From Stutzerimonas stutzeri (GTDB taxonomy: Bacteria > Pseudomonadota > Gammaproteobacteria > Pseudomonadales > Pseudomonadaceae), in the NCBI RefSeq assembly GCF_024448895.1, contig NZ_JAMOIC010000003.1, positions 62,001 to 126,000 of the forward strand: a stretch of 64,000 nt of DNA, written 5' to 3'. Both the position numbers and the translations under genes were made by a program. This document shows, one piece after another, positions 27,317-36,723 of this stretch. Numbering within the stretch: the first letter of the stretch is position 1; every line of letters begins with the position of its first letter. The notes under the pieces were generated by a model. The model was not told the origin of the DNA and did no database searches. It saw only the letters and a program-made list of their open reading frames with translations.

Positions 27317-28534
27317 ATGCAAACGAATCTGAGTGAGGCCGCGAAGAAGCTGCCGCGTGCCGAGGAGGCGGAAAGCATCCTGCGCTCCTGCGTGCACTGC
27401 GGTTTCTGCAATGCCACCTGCCCGACCTATCAGCTGCTCGGTGACGAGCTGGATGGCCCGCGCGGGCGCATCTACCTGATGAAAGAAATGTTAGAAGGTG
27501 GCGAAGTCACGGAGAGCACCCAGACCCATCTGGATCGCTGCCTGACCTGCCGCAACTGCGAAACCACCTGTCCATCCGGCGTGCAGTACCACAACCTGCT
27601 GGATATCGGTCGCGGCTTCATGGAGCAGCAGGTGCCGCGCTCGGCAGGCGAACGCTTGTTGCGCACAGGCTTGCGTACCGTCATCCCTCGTCCAGGGCTG
27701 TTCAAGGCGCTGCTAGGTACCGGCAATGCACTGCGCCCGCTGATGCCCGCGACGCTGCGTGCCCACATGCCGCGCCAGGTCACACCGGCCAAGCCTCGGC
27801 CGCAGGTGCTGCATACCCGCCGCGTGCTGATACTCGAAGGCTGCGTGCAGCCAAGCCTGTCACCCAACACCAACGCCGCCACCGCCCGCGTGCTTGATCG
27901 CCTTGGCATCAGCGTGACTACGGCGCGTGAGGCGGGTTGTTGCGGTGCGGTGGACTACCACCTCAATGCCCAGGAAGCCGGGCTTGACCGGGCGCGACGC
28001 AACATCGACGCCTGGTGGCCGGCTATCGAAGAGGGTGCAGAAGCCATCGTTCAGACCGCCAGTGGCTGCGGGGCTTTCATCAAGGACTATGGTCATCTGC
28101 TACGGGACGATCCCGCCTACGCGACGAAGGCCGCGCGGGTCAGCATGCTGGCCAAGGATCTGGTCGAAGTGATGCGCAGCGCCGAACTCGAGCGGCTGAA
28201 CGCCAAAGCCGACAAGCGCATGGCCTTTCATTGCCCCTGCACGCTGCAACACGCACAGAAGCTTGGCGGCGCGGTCGAAGACGTGCTCACACGGCTCGGC
28301 TTCCAGCTCACCGCGGTGCCCGATGCGCACCTGTGCTGCGGCTCGGCGGGGAGCTATTCGATCACCCAGCCGGTGCTGTCCAAGCAGCTGCGTGACAACA
28401 AGCTCACAGCGCTGGAAAGCGGCAAGCCCGAGGTCATCGTCACCGCCAATATCGGCTGCCAGTCGCACCTCGATGGCGCCGGACGGACGCCGGTGCGGCA
28501 TTGGATCGAAATCGTCGAGGAGGCGATGCAATAA
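27317..28534 (+). CDS. glcF: Glycolate oxidase iron-sulfur subunit GlcF
   Basis: A 405-residue iron-sulfur protein that carries electrons from GlcDE to the membrane. Two [4Fe-4S] motifs are clear, CVHCGFCNATCP and CLTCRNCETTCP, followed by two CCG (cysteine-rich) domains with GCCGAVDYH and CCGSAGSYS, as in heterodisulfide reductase-like proteins. ATG 27317 with GAGG upstream gives the family length; the frame upstream within glcE is not coding. Confidence 0.95.
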   Translation: MQTNLSEAAKKLPRAEEAESILRSCVHCGFCNATCPTYQLLGDELDGPRGRIYLMKEMLEGGEVTESTQTHLDRCLTCRNCETTCPSGVQYHNLLDIGRGFMEQQVPRSAGERLLRTGLRTVIPRPGLFKALLGTGNALRPLMPATLRAHMPRQVTPAKPRPQVLHTRRVLILEGCVQPSLSPNTNAATARVLDRLGISVTTAREAGCCGAVDYHLNAQEAGLDRARRNIDAWWPAIEEGAEAIVQTASGCGAFIKDYGHLLRDDPAYATKAARVSMLAKDLVEVMRSAELERLNAKADKRMAFHCPCTLQHAQKLGGAVEDVLTRLGFQLTAVPDAHLCCGSAGSYSITQPVLSKQLRDNKLTALESGKPEVIVTANIGCQSHLDGAGRTPVRHWIEIVEEAMQ

Positions 28535-28829
28535 ACGCGATTATTGACCGTTAGGATGGGCCGGGTGGCGCTCTGCGATAGATCACCATCTCAGCGGGCC
28601 TGAGCCATTTGGTGGGCTAGCGTCCACCCTGCCGGTTTGACGGAGTCGCCTAAGAGGCGGATGCAGCCAGGCGTGCAAAGGCCCGCATAGGAGTTGCAAA
28701 AGCGCCCCGGCGTAGGGCGGGCTTTAGCCCACCAGCCAGCTGCCTGACGAATTGTTTTGATGAGCTGGATCGGAGCGGCAACGGCCCACCCGACATAGCG
28801 AACAACCGAATACCAAGACAGGAGAGACC
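28535..28829. other. 295-bp gap between glcF and glcG
   Basis: No gene is seen. The stretch has scattered inverted fragments of the types found elsewhere in the window, such as GTAGGGCGGGCTTTAGCCCACC near 28712, which has a GGGCT/AGCCC core. These look like decayed dispersed repeats. glcG has its own AGGAGA ribosome-binding site, so the gap could split the operon or simply be a repeat insertion. Confidence 0.45.
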
Positions 28830-29234
28830 ATGAAGACCAAAGCCATGCTAACTCAGACCGAAGTTGCCAACATCCTTGCCGCCGCGCGTACCGAAGCGCA
28901 GAACAACGGCTGGGCCGTGACCATCGTGGTTGCTGACGATGGCGGCCACCCGTTGGCGCTGGAGCGTCTGGACGGCTGTGCGCCGATCGCTTCCTACATC
29001 GCTACCGAGAAAGCTCGCAGCGCCGCAGTGGGTCGCCGTGAAACCAAGGGCTACGAGGACATGGTCAATGGCGGACGCAACGCCTTCCTGTCCGCTCCCG
29101 TGGTCTGCTCGCTGGAAGGCGGCGTGCCGGTCATTCACGACGGTCAAGTGATCGGTTCTGTCGGTGTGTCCGGCGTGACGGCCGCTCAGGATGCACAGGT
29201 CGCCAAGGCCGGCGTTGCCGCTGTCGCCAACTGA
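28830..29234 (+). CDS. glcG: GlcG/HbpS-like protein (DUF336)
   Basis: A 134-residue single-domain protein of the GlcG/HbpS family (DUF336). [19 protein letters not shown] and the C-terminal [19 protein letters not shown] are the conserved blocks. It is almost always found in glc operons and other oxidation operons, but its job is not settled; the HbpS relative binds haem. It precedes glcB by 19 bp. Its presence right after glcF supports the glc identity of this cluster. Confidence 0.9.
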   Translation: MKTKAMLTQTEVANILAAARTEAQNNGWAVTIVVADDGGHPLALERLDGCAPIASYIATEKARSAAVGRRETKGYEDMVNGGRNAFLSAPVVCSLEGGVPVIHDGQVIGSVGVSGVTAAQDAQVAKAGVAAVAN

Positions 29235-29253
29235 ATCGGAAAAGGAGAACAAC

Positions 29254-31434
29254 ATGACCGAGCGCGTAACCCTGGGCCGCCTGCAAGTTGCGGCCAACCT
29301 GCAACGTTTCATCGACGACGAAGTCCTGCCCGGCACCGGCGTCGAGGCGGCTGCCTTCTGGAGCGGCTTCGATCAGCTGGTTCATGATCTGGCGCCGAAG
29401 AACCGCGAGCTGCTCGCCGAGCGCGACCGTTTGCAGGTGGAGCTGGATAACTGGCACCGCAGCAATCCCGGCCCGATTACCGATATGCCGGCTTACCGCA
29501 CCTTTCTCGAGTCCATCGGCTACCTGCAGCCCGAGCCGGGCGAAGTGGCGATCAGCACCAGCAACGTCGACAGCGAAATCGCCACCCAGGCCGGCCCGCA
29601 GCTGGTCGTGCCGATCGGCAATGCCCGCTACGCGCTGAACGCCGCCAATGCCCGCTGGGGTTCGCTGTATGACGCCCTCTACGGTACTGACGCAATCAGC
29701 GAAGAGAATGGCGCCCAGAAGGGCCCCGGCTACAACGAAGTGCGTGGCGCCAAGGTCATCGCTTTCGCGCGCAACTTCCTCGATAAGGCCGCACCGCTGG
29801 CCGAAGGCAGCCATGCCGACTCGGTCAGCTATCGCGTGCAGGACGGCCAGCTCAAGGTCACCCTGGAAAACGGCAATATCACTGAGCTGAAGCAGCCTGA
29901 GAAATTCATCGGCTATCAGGGCGAAGCGCTCGAGCCGAAGGCGATATTGCTAAAGAACAATGGCCTGCATGTCGAAATCCAGATTGACCCGAACAGCCCG
30001 ATCGGCCAGACCGATGCCGCCGGCGTCAAGGATCTGCTGATGGAAGCTGCCGTCACCACCATCATGGACTGCGAAGACTCCACCGCAGCCGTGGACGCCG
30101 ACGACAAGGTGCTGGTCTATCGCAACTGGCTGGGCCTGATGAAGGGCGACCTGGTCGAAGACATGGAGAAGGGCGGCAAGCGCATCACCCGTCGCCTGAA
30201 CGAAGACCGCGAATACACCGCAGCCGACGGCTCCAACTTGAAGCTGCACGGCCGCTCGCTGTTGTTCATCCGCAACGTCGGCCACCTGATGACCAACCCG
30301 GCGATCATCGACGGTGAGGGTCACGAGATCCCCGAAGGCATCATGGATGGCGTGGTCACCAGCCTGATCGCCAAGCATGACCAGCAGCGCAAGGGCAATT
30401 CGCGCACCGGCTCGATGTACATCGTCAAACCGAAGATGCATGGTCCCGCCGAAGTGGCATTCACTGACGAGCTGTTTGGGCGCGTCGAAGACTTGATCGG
30501 GCTGCCGCGTCATACGCTGAAAGTCGGCATCATGGATGAGGAGCGCCGCACCAGCGTCAACCTCAAGGCCTGCATCGGCGCCGCGAAGAATCGCGTGGCC
30601 TTCATCAACACCGGATTCCTCGACCGTACCGGCGACGAGATGCACACCATCATGGAAGCCGGCGCCGTGCTGCGTAAGGGCGACATGAAGAGCACCGCCT
30701 GGATTCAGGCCTACGAGCGCAACAACGTGCTGGTCGGTCTGAACTGTGGCCTGCGCGGCAAGGCGCAGATCGGCAAGGGTATGTGGGCCATGCCTGACCT
30801 GATGGCCGCCATGCTGGAGCAGAAGATTGCGCACCCCAAAGCCGGCGCCAACACCGCCTGGGTGCCATCGCCTACAGGCGCTACGTTGCACGCGCTGCAC
30901 TATCACCAGGTCGATGTGCAGGCCGTTCAGACCGAGCTGGAAAAGATCGATCTGGCGAGCGAACGCGACAAGCTGACCAATGATCTGCTGACCATTCCGG
31001 TTGCAGCGGAGCGCAATTGGTCGGCCGAGGAGATTCAGCAGGAACTGGACAACAACTGCCAGGGGATCCTCGGTTACGTGGTGCGTTGGGTCGAGCAGGG
31101 CGTTGGCTGCTCCAAGGTGCCGGACATCCATGACGTGGGCCTGATGGAAGACCGCGCCACACTGCGTATTTCCAGCCAGCACCTGGCCAACTGGCTACGC
31201 CACGGTGTGGTTGAAGAAGCCCAGGTTCGCGAGACCCTCGAGCGTATGGCCAAGGTGGTCGACCAGCAGAACGCCGGCGATCCGGTCTACCGTCCGATGG
31301 CTGCCGACTATGCTCAATCAGCTGCGTTCCAGGCGGCGTGCGATCTGGTGTTCAAGGGCCGCGAGCAGCCAAGTGGCTATACCGAGCCGCTACTGCATGC
31401 CTGGCGCCAGCGCTTCAAGCAGCAGGCGGGTTGA
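29254..31434 (+). CDS. glcB: Malate synthase G
   Basis: A 726-residue monomeric malate synthase (isoform G), which condenses glyoxylate with acetyl-CoA to malate. [48 protein letters not shown] and [19 protein letters not shown] are signature regions, and [21 protein letters not shown] lies in the C-terminal part. It takes the glyoxylate made by GlcDEF. AGGAG precedes the ATG at 29254. In P. aeruginosa PAO1 glcB is elsewhere on the chromosome as I recall, so its location within the glc operon here is notable. Confidence 0.96.
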   Translation: MTERVTLGRLQVAANLQRFIDDEVLPGTGVEAAAFWSGFDQLVHDLAPKNRELLAERDRLQVELDNWHRSNPGPITDMPAYRTFLESIGYLQPEPGEVAISTSNVDSEIATQAGPQLVVPIGNARYALNAANARWGSLYDALYGTDAISEENGAQKGPGYNEVRGAKVIAFARNFLDKAAPLAEGSHADSVSYRVQDGQLKVTLENGNITELKQPEKFIGYQGEALEPKAILLKNNGLHVEIQIDPNSPIGQTDAAGVKDLLMEAAVTTIMDCEDSTAAVDADDKVLVYRNWLGLMKGDLVEDMEKGGKRITRRLNEDREYTAADGSNLKLHGRSLLFIRNVGHLMTNPAIIDGEGHEIPEGIMDGVVTSLIAKHDQQRKGNSRTGSMYIVKPKMHGPAEVAFTDELFGRVEDLIGLPRHTLKVGIMDEERRTSVNLKACIGAAKNRVAFINTGFLDRTGDEMHTIMEAGAVLRKGDMKSTAWIQAYERNNVLVGLNCGLRGKAQIGKGMWAMPDLMAAMLEQKIAHPKAGANTAWVPSPTGATLHALHYHQVDVQAVQTELEKIDLASERDKLTNDLLTIPVAAERNWSAEEIQQELDNNCQGILGYVVRWVEQGVGCSKVPDIHDVGLMEDRATLRISSQHLANWLRHGVVEEAQVRETLERMAKVVDQQNAGDPVYRPMAADYAQSAAFQAACDLVFKGREQPSGYTEPLLHAWRQRFKQQAG

Positions 31435-31497
31435 GCGGAATCGGGTCCGCCATGCCGCAGCTGGCGAAGGACTTCGATCCTGCAACGGTCTGTGTAG

Positions 31498-31515
31498 GGT
31501 CGAATTTATTCGACC
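31498..31515. repeat. Short palindromic repeat
   Basis: GGTCGAAT-TT-ATTCGACC is an 18-base perfect hairpin after glcB. It resembles the core of the inverted repeat at 56546-56609 (GGCGAATTCATTCGCC), so it may be a solo copy of the same dispersed family. Confidence 0.5.
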
Positions 31516-31572
31516 GACCAGGCAGCGGCGGACCAATACGACTCAGGCGCAATCTGAGCGCCGCAAGTTGAC

Positions 31573-31603
31573 AAGCCCCGGGCGCTTTTAGCGTTCGGGG
31601 CTT
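31573..31603 (+). terminator. Terminator-like hairpin after glcB
   Basis: A 13-bp stem with two G-T pairs (AAGCCCCGGGCGC against GCGTTCGGGGCTT) and a five-base loop, TTTTA. A short CTTT ends it. It separates glcB from the permease gene and is typical of pseudomonad terminators. Confidence 0.65.
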
Positions 31604-31737
31604 TCGAGCAAGAGGGGTCGGCTAACGTGACTCGTTAGTCAACTTCTCGGGTCGGTGTGGTTTTCCATGTCGGCCATGCGTGGGACCGGGCTTTCCGGGA
31701 AAGAAGTGGTTCACAACAAAAAACAAGGAACCCAACA

Positions 31738-33447
31738 ATGAGTCAGACACTGCTGTCCATACTGGCCTTCGTGCCGCTGGTGCTTGCGGGGGTACTGCTG
31801 ATCGGCTTTCGCTGGCCGGCCAAGTACGCGATGCCGCTGGTTTTCGTGCTCACTGCGTTGATCGGCCTGCTGGCCTGGGACATGACCTTCAACCGGGTCC
31901 TGGCTTCCACGCTGCAAGGGTTGATTCTCACCGCCGCGATCCTCTGGATCATCTTTGGCGCCATCCTTCTTCTAAACACGCTAAAACATTCGGGGGGCAT
32001 CGCTTCGATTCGGCGCGGCTTCGCCAACGTCAGCCCGGACAAACGCGTCCAGGTGCTAATCGTGGCCTGGCTGTTCGGTTGCTTCATCGAAGGTGCGTCG
32101 GGCTTTGGTACGCCGGCTGCCGTGGCGGCTCCGCTGCTCGTCGCACTTGGCTTCCCGGCGCTGACGGCAGTGGTGCTGGGGATGATGGTGCAATCCACGC
32201 CGGTGTCATTCGGTGCGGTGGGTACGCCGATTCTGGTCGGTGTCGCCGGTGGCCTCGACCAGGCTACTCTCGGTGGGCAGCTGGCAACGGTGGGAAGCAG
32301 CTGGGACGTTTTCTTCCATCTGATTTTCTCTCGCGTGGCGATCATCCATGCGCTGTGCGGCATCCTCATGCCGTTGATCATGATCTGCATCATGACGCGC
32401 TTCTTCGGTCGTAACCGCTCCTGGGGTGAAGGCCTGGCGATGGCGCCGTTCGCCATCTTCACAGGTCTGGCATTCGTAATTCCTTATGCCGCCGCGGGCG
32501 TCTTCCTGGGTCCGGAATTCCCGTCGATGATCGGCGCGCTGGTCGGCCTAGCCATCGTTGTTCCGGCGGCCAAGGCGGGCTTCCTGCTGCCCAAGACCAG
32601 CTGGGATTTCGCCCCGGCCAGCGAGTGGCCGGTTGAGTGGATGGGCAAGATCGAAATGAAGATCGAGGACGTCGCAGGGCGGACGCCGATTTCCGTGCCG
32701 ATGGCCTGGGCTCCCTATCTGCTGCTGGCGATCTTCCTGGTGATGTCGCGGATCTTTCCGCAGCTCAAGGCAGCGCTGATGTCTGTCAGCTTCGGCTGGA
32801 AGGACATCCTCGGTGAAACCGGCGTGTCCGGCACGCTGGAGCCGCTGTACTTGCCAGGCGGGATCCTCTGCATGGTGGTGCTGGTGACCTTCTTCCTGCA
32901 TCGCATGAAAGCCGCTCAACTGGGTGCTGCGATCTCCGAGTCAAGCAAGACGCTGCTGGGCGCGGGCTTCGTGCTGATCTTCACCATTCCCATGGTGCGG
33001 ATCCTGATCAACTCCGGCGTTAACGGCTCGGATCTGGTCTCGATGCCGGTGGCCATGGCGCAGTTGGTGGCCAACAGCGTGGGCAGTGTCTATCCGTTCT
33101 TCGCCCCTGCAGTAGGTGCGCTGGGCGCATTTATCGCCGGCTCCAACACGGTATCCAACCTGATGCTCTCGCAATTCCAGCTCAACACTGCGGGCCTGCT
33201 GGGCCTCTCCGGTGCGCTGATGGTGGCGTTGCAATCGGTGGGCGCCGCGGCGGGCAACATGATCGCCATTCACAACGTAGTGGCGGCTTCGGCCACGGTC
33301 GGCTTGCTGGGACGAGAAGGCATCACGTTGCGCAAGACCATGCTGCCAACGCTGTACTACCTCGTGCTGGCCGGCACCATCGGCTTGATTGGTTTCTACG
33401 TGATGGGAATCACCGATCCGCTGGTGGGCATCTCCAACGGCAGCTGA
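31738..33447 (+). CDS. glcA: Glycolate/L-lactate permease (LctP family)
   Basis: A 569-residue secondary transporter of the LctP family with about 13-14 membrane helices. [18 protein letters not shown] is the family signature, and [14 protein letters not shown] and [18 protein letters not shown] lie in the C-terminal half. GlcA and LldP are close paralogues that both move glycolate and L-lactate. The gene's place after glcDEFGB, with no lldD or lldR nearby, favours GlcA. It has its own ribosome-binding site and probable promoter after the terminator-like hairpin. Confidence 0.85.
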   Translation: MSQTLLSILAFVPLVLAGVLLIGFRWPAKYAMPLVFVLTALIGLLAWDMTFNRVLASTLQGLILTAAILWIIFGAILLLNTLKHSGGIASIRRGFANVSPDKRVQVLIVAWLFGCFIEGASGFGTPAAVAAPLLVALGFPALTAVVLGMMVQSTPVSFGAVGTPILVGVAGGLDQATLGGQLATVGSSWDVFFHLIFSRVAIIHALCGILMPLIMICIMTRFFGRNRSWGEGLAMAPFAIFTGLAFVIPYAAAGVFLGPEFPSMIGALVGLAIVVPAAKAGFLLPKTSWDFAPASEWPVEWMGKIEMKIEDVAGRTPISVPMAWAPYLLLAIFLVMSRIFPQLKAALMSVSFGWKDILGETGVSGTLEPLYLPGGILCMVVLVTFFLHRMKAAQLGAAISESSKTLLGAGFVLIFTIPMVRILINSGVNGSDLVSMPVAMAQLVANSVGSVYPFFAPAVGALGAFIAGSNTVSNLMLSQFQLNTAGLLGLSGALMVALQSVGAAAGNMIAIHNVVAASATVGLLGREGITLRKTMLPTLYYLVLAGTIGLIGFYVMGITDPLVGISNGS

Positions 33448-33461
33448 GACTGCAGTTGAAT

Positions 33462-33496
33462 AAGAAACGGGTGGCTCAGGCCGCCCGTTTCTTTTT
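33462..33496 (+). terminator. Strong rho-independent terminator after glcA
   Basis: A 14-bp stem (AAGAAACGGGTGGC against GCCGCCCGTTTCTT, one G-T pair) with a four-base loop, TCAG, followed by a run of T. It starts 15 bases after the permease stop and closes the glycolate region. Confidence 0.88.
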
Positions 33497-33606
33497 GCCC
33501 AGAAATCTTTCGCGGGCGACGTGTCTATTAGCCGTGGCGCCATGTTTGGCGGCCGGCGACGTTCTGGTATAGCGTGCAGCGCAACCGTGACTGATCGAGG
33601 TGAATA

Positions 33607-33774
33607 ATGAAAAAGTGGCAATGCGTGGTATGTGGCTTCATCTACGACGAAGCCGAGGGTTGGCCTGACGAAGGCATCGCGCCCGGCACCGCCTGGGAAG
33701 ACGTACCTGAAGACTGGCTGTGCCCCGACTGTGGCGTGGGCAAGATGGACTTCGAAATGATTGCGATCGGCTGA
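33607..33774 (+). CDS. rubA: Rubredoxin
   Basis: A 55-residue rubredoxin with one Fe(SCys)4 centre. The two cysteine knuckles are [18 protein letters not shown] and LCPDCGVGK; the aromatic residues that wrap the iron site (YDEAEG, WEDVP, DWLCP) are in place. It is the AlkG-type electron carrier that links rubredoxin reductase to an alkane hydroxylase or to oxygen/peroxide detoxification. The reductase gene starts one base after its stop. P. aeruginosa has two tandem rubredoxins here; I see one. Confidence 0.95.
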   Translation: MKKWQCVVCGFIYDEAEGWPDEGIAPGTAWEDVPEDWLCPDCGVGKMDFEMIAIG

Positions 33775-33775
33775 T

Positions 33776-34978
33776 ATGAATCCATCGAACAACAAAAAAG
33801 CACCGCTGGTGATCATCGGCACCGGGCTGGCGGGCTACAACCTGGCGCGGGAATTTCGCAAGCTCGACAGCGAAACACCGCTGCTGCTGATCACTGCCGA
33901 CGATGGGCGCTCCTACTCCAAGCCCATGCTGTCCACCGGCTTCGCCATGAACAAGAGTGCCGATGCGTTGGGCATGACTGTCGCCGGGCCGATGGCGATC
34001 CAGCTCAACGCCGAAATTCGCACCCATACCCGGGTGACCCGCCTCGACCCGGCGAATCACCGCGTCTGGATCGGTAACGAGCCCGTCCCGTACCGCGATC
34101 TGGTCATCGCCTGGGGCGCGCAGACTATCGAGGTGCCTGTCGCAGGCGATGCGCAGGACGCGGTTTTCCCTATCAATGACTTGCTCGATTACGGCCGCTT
34201 CCGCGAAGCCGCTCACGGTAAGCGTCGCGTATTGATCCTCGGTGCGGGGCTGATTGGCTGCGAATTTGCGAACGATCTGCTGCATGGTGGCTATGAAGTC
34301 GAGCTCGTCGCGCCATGCGAGCAGATCATGCCGTCACTTCTGCCTCCCGAGCCCGCAGCCGCGGTGCAGCGGGGCCTCGAGTCGTTGGGTGCGCGCTTTC
34401 ACCTCGGTCCTGTACTCGAACGGCTAGAGCGAAAGGGCGACGCATTGCGGGCGCAGCTATCCGACGGCCAGCAAATCGAATGCGACCTCGTTGTCAGTGC
34501 AGTTGGCCTGCGTCCTCGAACCGAGTTGGCCGCAGAGGCAGGGCTGGCGGTCAATCGCGGCATTGAGGTTGATCGCATGCTGCAGACCTCGGCCGAGAAC
34601 GTTTATGCCCTAGGCGACTGCGCCGAGGTGGATGGGCTCAACCTGTTGTACGTAATGCCGTTGATGAGCGGCGTTCGAGCCCTGGCCAGAACGCTCACCG
34701 GACAACTGACACCCGTCACCTACGGACCAATGCCGATCACCGTGAAAACCCCCGTCTGCCCGCTCGTGGTATCGCCGCCGGCAGCAGGCAGCGAAGGCAT
34801 CTGGAGCGTGGAAGGTGAGGGCAATGACCTGAGGGCGCTGTTCCGCGATGCAGACGGTAGCCTGCTGGGCTACGCCCTGACCGGAACGGCTGTGCAAGAG
34901 CGTCTGGCGCTGAACAAGCAGCTGCCACCGGTGTTGGCGGAAGTGCCTCAGGTTCTGTCATTAAAGTCGCCTGAATGA
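33776..34978 (+). CDS. rubB: Rubredoxin-NAD(+) reductase
   Basis: A 400-residue FAD-dependent NAD(P)H reductase of the AlkT/RubB type. The FAD dinucleotide motif is [18 protein letters not shown], the NADH-binding motif is [18 protein letters not shown], and the second FAD motif is [26 protein letters not shown] is the rubredoxin-reductase region. It passes electrons from NADH to the adjacent rubredoxin. The start at 33776 is one base after rubA. No alkane hydroxylase gene is in the window. Confidence 0.94.
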   Translation: MNPSNNKKAPLVIIGTGLAGYNLAREFRKLDSETPLLLITADDGRSYSKPMLSTGFAMNKSADALGMTVAGPMAIQLNAEIRTHTRVTRLDPANHRVWIGNEPVPYRDLVIAWGAQTIEVPVAGDAQDAVFPINDLLDYGRFREAAHGKRRVLILGAGLIGCEFANDLLHGGYEVELVAPCEQIMPSLLPPEPAAAVQRGLESLGARFHLGPVLERLERKGDALRAQLSDGQQIECDLVVSAVGLRPRTELAAEAGLAVNRGIEVDRMLQTSAENVYALGDCAEVDGLNLLYVMPLMSGVRALARTLTGQLTPVTYGPMPITVKTPVCPLVVSPPAAGSEGIWSVEGEGNDLRALFRDADGSLLGYALTGTAVQERLALNKQLPPVLAEVPQVLSLKSPE

Positions 34979-35127
34979 TCCGCCAAAGCAGTGGCGGGGG
35001 CTGGCGCGGGTGCTAGCAGCGTGCCATGCTGCCCGAGGCGCTGCCGCACCGTAGAGCTGTTGCGGCGCGCCGGGATGCTGTTCGGAGAACAGCAAGCACA
35101 AAAACAATAAAGTCGTAGAGGCTAATT

Positions 35128-35400
35128 ATGCGCAAACCGGAACTCGCAGCCGCCATCGCCGAAAAGGCCGATCTCACCAAGGATCAGGCCAATCGTGTAC
35201 TCAATGCCGTACTGGATGAGATCACCAACGCGCTGAACCGTAAGGACAGTGTGACTTTGGTTGGTTTCGGCACCTTTCTGCAGCGTCATCGCGGTGCACG
35301 TACTGGCAAGAATCCCCAGACAGGCGATCCTGTCACCATCAAGGCCAGCAATACCGTAGCGTTCAAGCCGGGAAAGATGCTGAAAGACGCGATCAACTGA
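35128..35400 (+). CDS. HU-family DNA-binding protein
   Basis: A 90-residue histone-like protein. It has the N-terminal helical dimer domain (MRKPELAAAIAEKADLTK), the signature GFGTFLQRHRGARTGKNPQTG and the C-terminal helix KPGKMLKDAIN. The beta arm carries the conserved RxGRNPxTG-like element as RTGKNPQTG. It matches the HU gene beside rubB in P. aeruginosa. It bends and packs DNA without sequence preference. Gene-rich AGAGG ribosome-binding site upstream. Confidence 0.93.
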   Translation: MRKPELAAAIAEKADLTKDQANRVLNAVLDEITNALNRKDSVTLVGFGTFLQRHRGARTGKNPQTGDPVTIKASNTVAFKPGKMLKDAIN

Positions 35401-35410
35401 GTGCGCGTCT

Positions 35411-35434
35411 GCCCGGGGCCGCCAGGCTCCGGGC
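35411..35434 (+). terminator. GC-rich hairpin after the HU gene
   Basis: A ten-base stem (GCCCGGGGCC against GGCTCCGGGC, one G-T pair) with a four-base loop, starting ten bases after the HU stop. No T-run follows, so termination strength is uncertain. Confidence 0.5.
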
Positions 35435-35536
35435 CAACCTGACTGGAGAGTCCGCTCCAGACCCCTCTGTTCTACTGCTTTCGCCGCTCAGACCAGCCGT
35501 TACAATGCCGGTTTTCTCGCCAATGGTCGGCCAATC

Positions 35537-35923
35537 ATGAAATTTCGCTTTCTTCTCTGGATGTTGGGTCGCCTGATGACCAAGGCCAGCCGCACCAACC
35601 CTGATTTCCAGAAACAACTCGGCGATAAAGACCTGACCTTCCAGCTGCATACGCTAGACGGCAAGGTTGCTCGGCATTACAGGGTCAAGGATCAGCGCGT
35701 CACCAGCCATGGCGGCCCAGCAAACGAGCCAGCCTTCGCCATCGGCTTCAAGGACAGCGCCTACGGCTTCGCCACCATGAACGCCAAGAACAAGCAGCTC
35801 GCCTTCATGCAGGGGATCCAGAACAAGGAAATTCAGATCCAGGGCAACCCTGCGTTGGTGATGTGGTTTCAGGGGTTGACGAAGTACCTGAAGCCGCGGA
35901 AGAAGAAGGTCGAGGCGGCTTGA
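35537..35923 (+). CDS. SCP2 sterol-binding domain-like protein
   Basis: A 128-residue single-domain protein. The middle part, with GPANEPAFAIGFKDSAYGF and NKEIQIQGNPALVMWFQGLTKYL, fits the SCP2 lipid-binding fold as in UbiJ/UbiT-like and SCP2 proteins. The N-terminus (MKFRFLLWMLGRLM) is amphipathic to hydrophobic and could touch the membrane. The C-terminus is Lys-rich. It probably binds a hydrophobic ligand; which one is unknown. It stands alone between HU and the effector island. Confidence 0.7.
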   Translation: MKFRFLLWMLGRLMTKASRTNPDFQKQLGDKDLTFQLHTLDGKVARHYRVKDQRVTSHGGPANEPAFAIGFKDSAYGFATMNAKNKQLAFMQGIQNKEIQIQGNPALVMWFQGLTKYLKPRKKKVEAA

Positions 35924-36066
35924 TTTGCTGACGACTACCCCAATCTGCCGCAAAAGCTAAGCACAGTCGGTAGGAAACATGCATCCGCTGCAATGCATGG
36001 CTTGATTAGCTTCTGGCTACGGGTCTGACAGCGCTTGCTTTGGTATGAGGGCCTGCAGTTGCAGGT

Positions 36067-36723
36067 CTACCAGCTTCCATAAGGGATACCGAACTTCTCC
36101 ACATAACGTTTGGATACTTCAGGTTGCGGATAGTAGTTGCCGCCGGACTTTCCCAGGTGCGGCCCAAGTGGTTCTATCTCTGCCTCGCCGCGAGCAACTT
36201 TGATCGCATGACCACAGCTATTCGCTATCCAGACTTGAACAACCCCGCCTGGGGCCAATCCTAAGTAGGCCGCGGCCATATAGCGCGCAGTCCGGTCGGG
36301 TGCTTGGGGGCAGCGCCGGTGCGTGGATTGGTGCATGATCTCCCTGGCTTCTTCAGGGATTTCTATCCAGGCTCGATAGGTTTGTGGTTCAACTGCAGAC
36401 TGCCACCGAACGTATATTCGTTTTGGCAGGTCCGCGCCGACAACCCCTCTTATGTTTCCGCCAACCCCACCGACCCATCCTCTGGCAGTTTCGGTTGCAT
36501 ACCCGGGGTTTCCATTGCCAATAACACCGCCACTGCCGTGGTCAAAGAGCTTACCGTTGATATCTTCGACAACGCTGGATTCGACCCAGCCGGTCATATA
36601 GTTCGGCCCAATAAACTCTAGGCTCCACCAGCGATCCTTCGGGTCGTGCTTTGCGGACAACGGATCTGTTGCCTGGCAGCCGCAAAGAAAAATCATGCCC
36701 AAGAGGGCGAGGAAAGATTTCAT
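36067..36723 (-). CDS. Lipoprotein, probable immunity protein to the Tle1-like lipase
   Basis: A 218-residue predicted lipoprotein. The signal MKSFLALLGMIFLCGC ends in a lipobox-like LCGC, which would place it in the periplasm on a membrane anchor. The body contains KRIYVRWQSAVEPQTYRAWIE, which resembles DUF2931-type proteins often seen next to DUF2235 lipases; I am not sure of the family. The ATG overlaps the stop of the lipase gene as TGATG, so they are translated together. Periplasmic placement suits an immunity protein against a type VI lipase that attacks phospholipid in the periplasm. Visibly lower in GC than its surroundings. Confidence 0.75.
   Translation of the reverse strand: MKSFLALLGMIFLCGCQATDPLSAKHDPKDRWWSLEFIGPNYMTGWVESSVVEDINGKLFDHGSGGVIGNGNPGYATETARGWVGGVGGNIRGVVGADLPKRIYVRWQSAVEPQTYRAWIEIPEEAREIMHQSTHRRCPQAPDRTARYMAAAYLGLAPGGVVQVWIANSCGHAIKVARGEAEIEPLGPHLGKSGGNYYPQPEVSKRYVEKFGIPYGSW

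Noticed and set aside
29950-31182. A 410-residue minus-strand open frame within glcB
   Set aside because: Antisense to malate synthase G, no recognisable domain.
31738-33447. L-lactate permease LldP as the firm call
   Set aside because: Sequence alone does not split GlcA from LldP; the glc context favours glycolate, so LldP was not used as the name.
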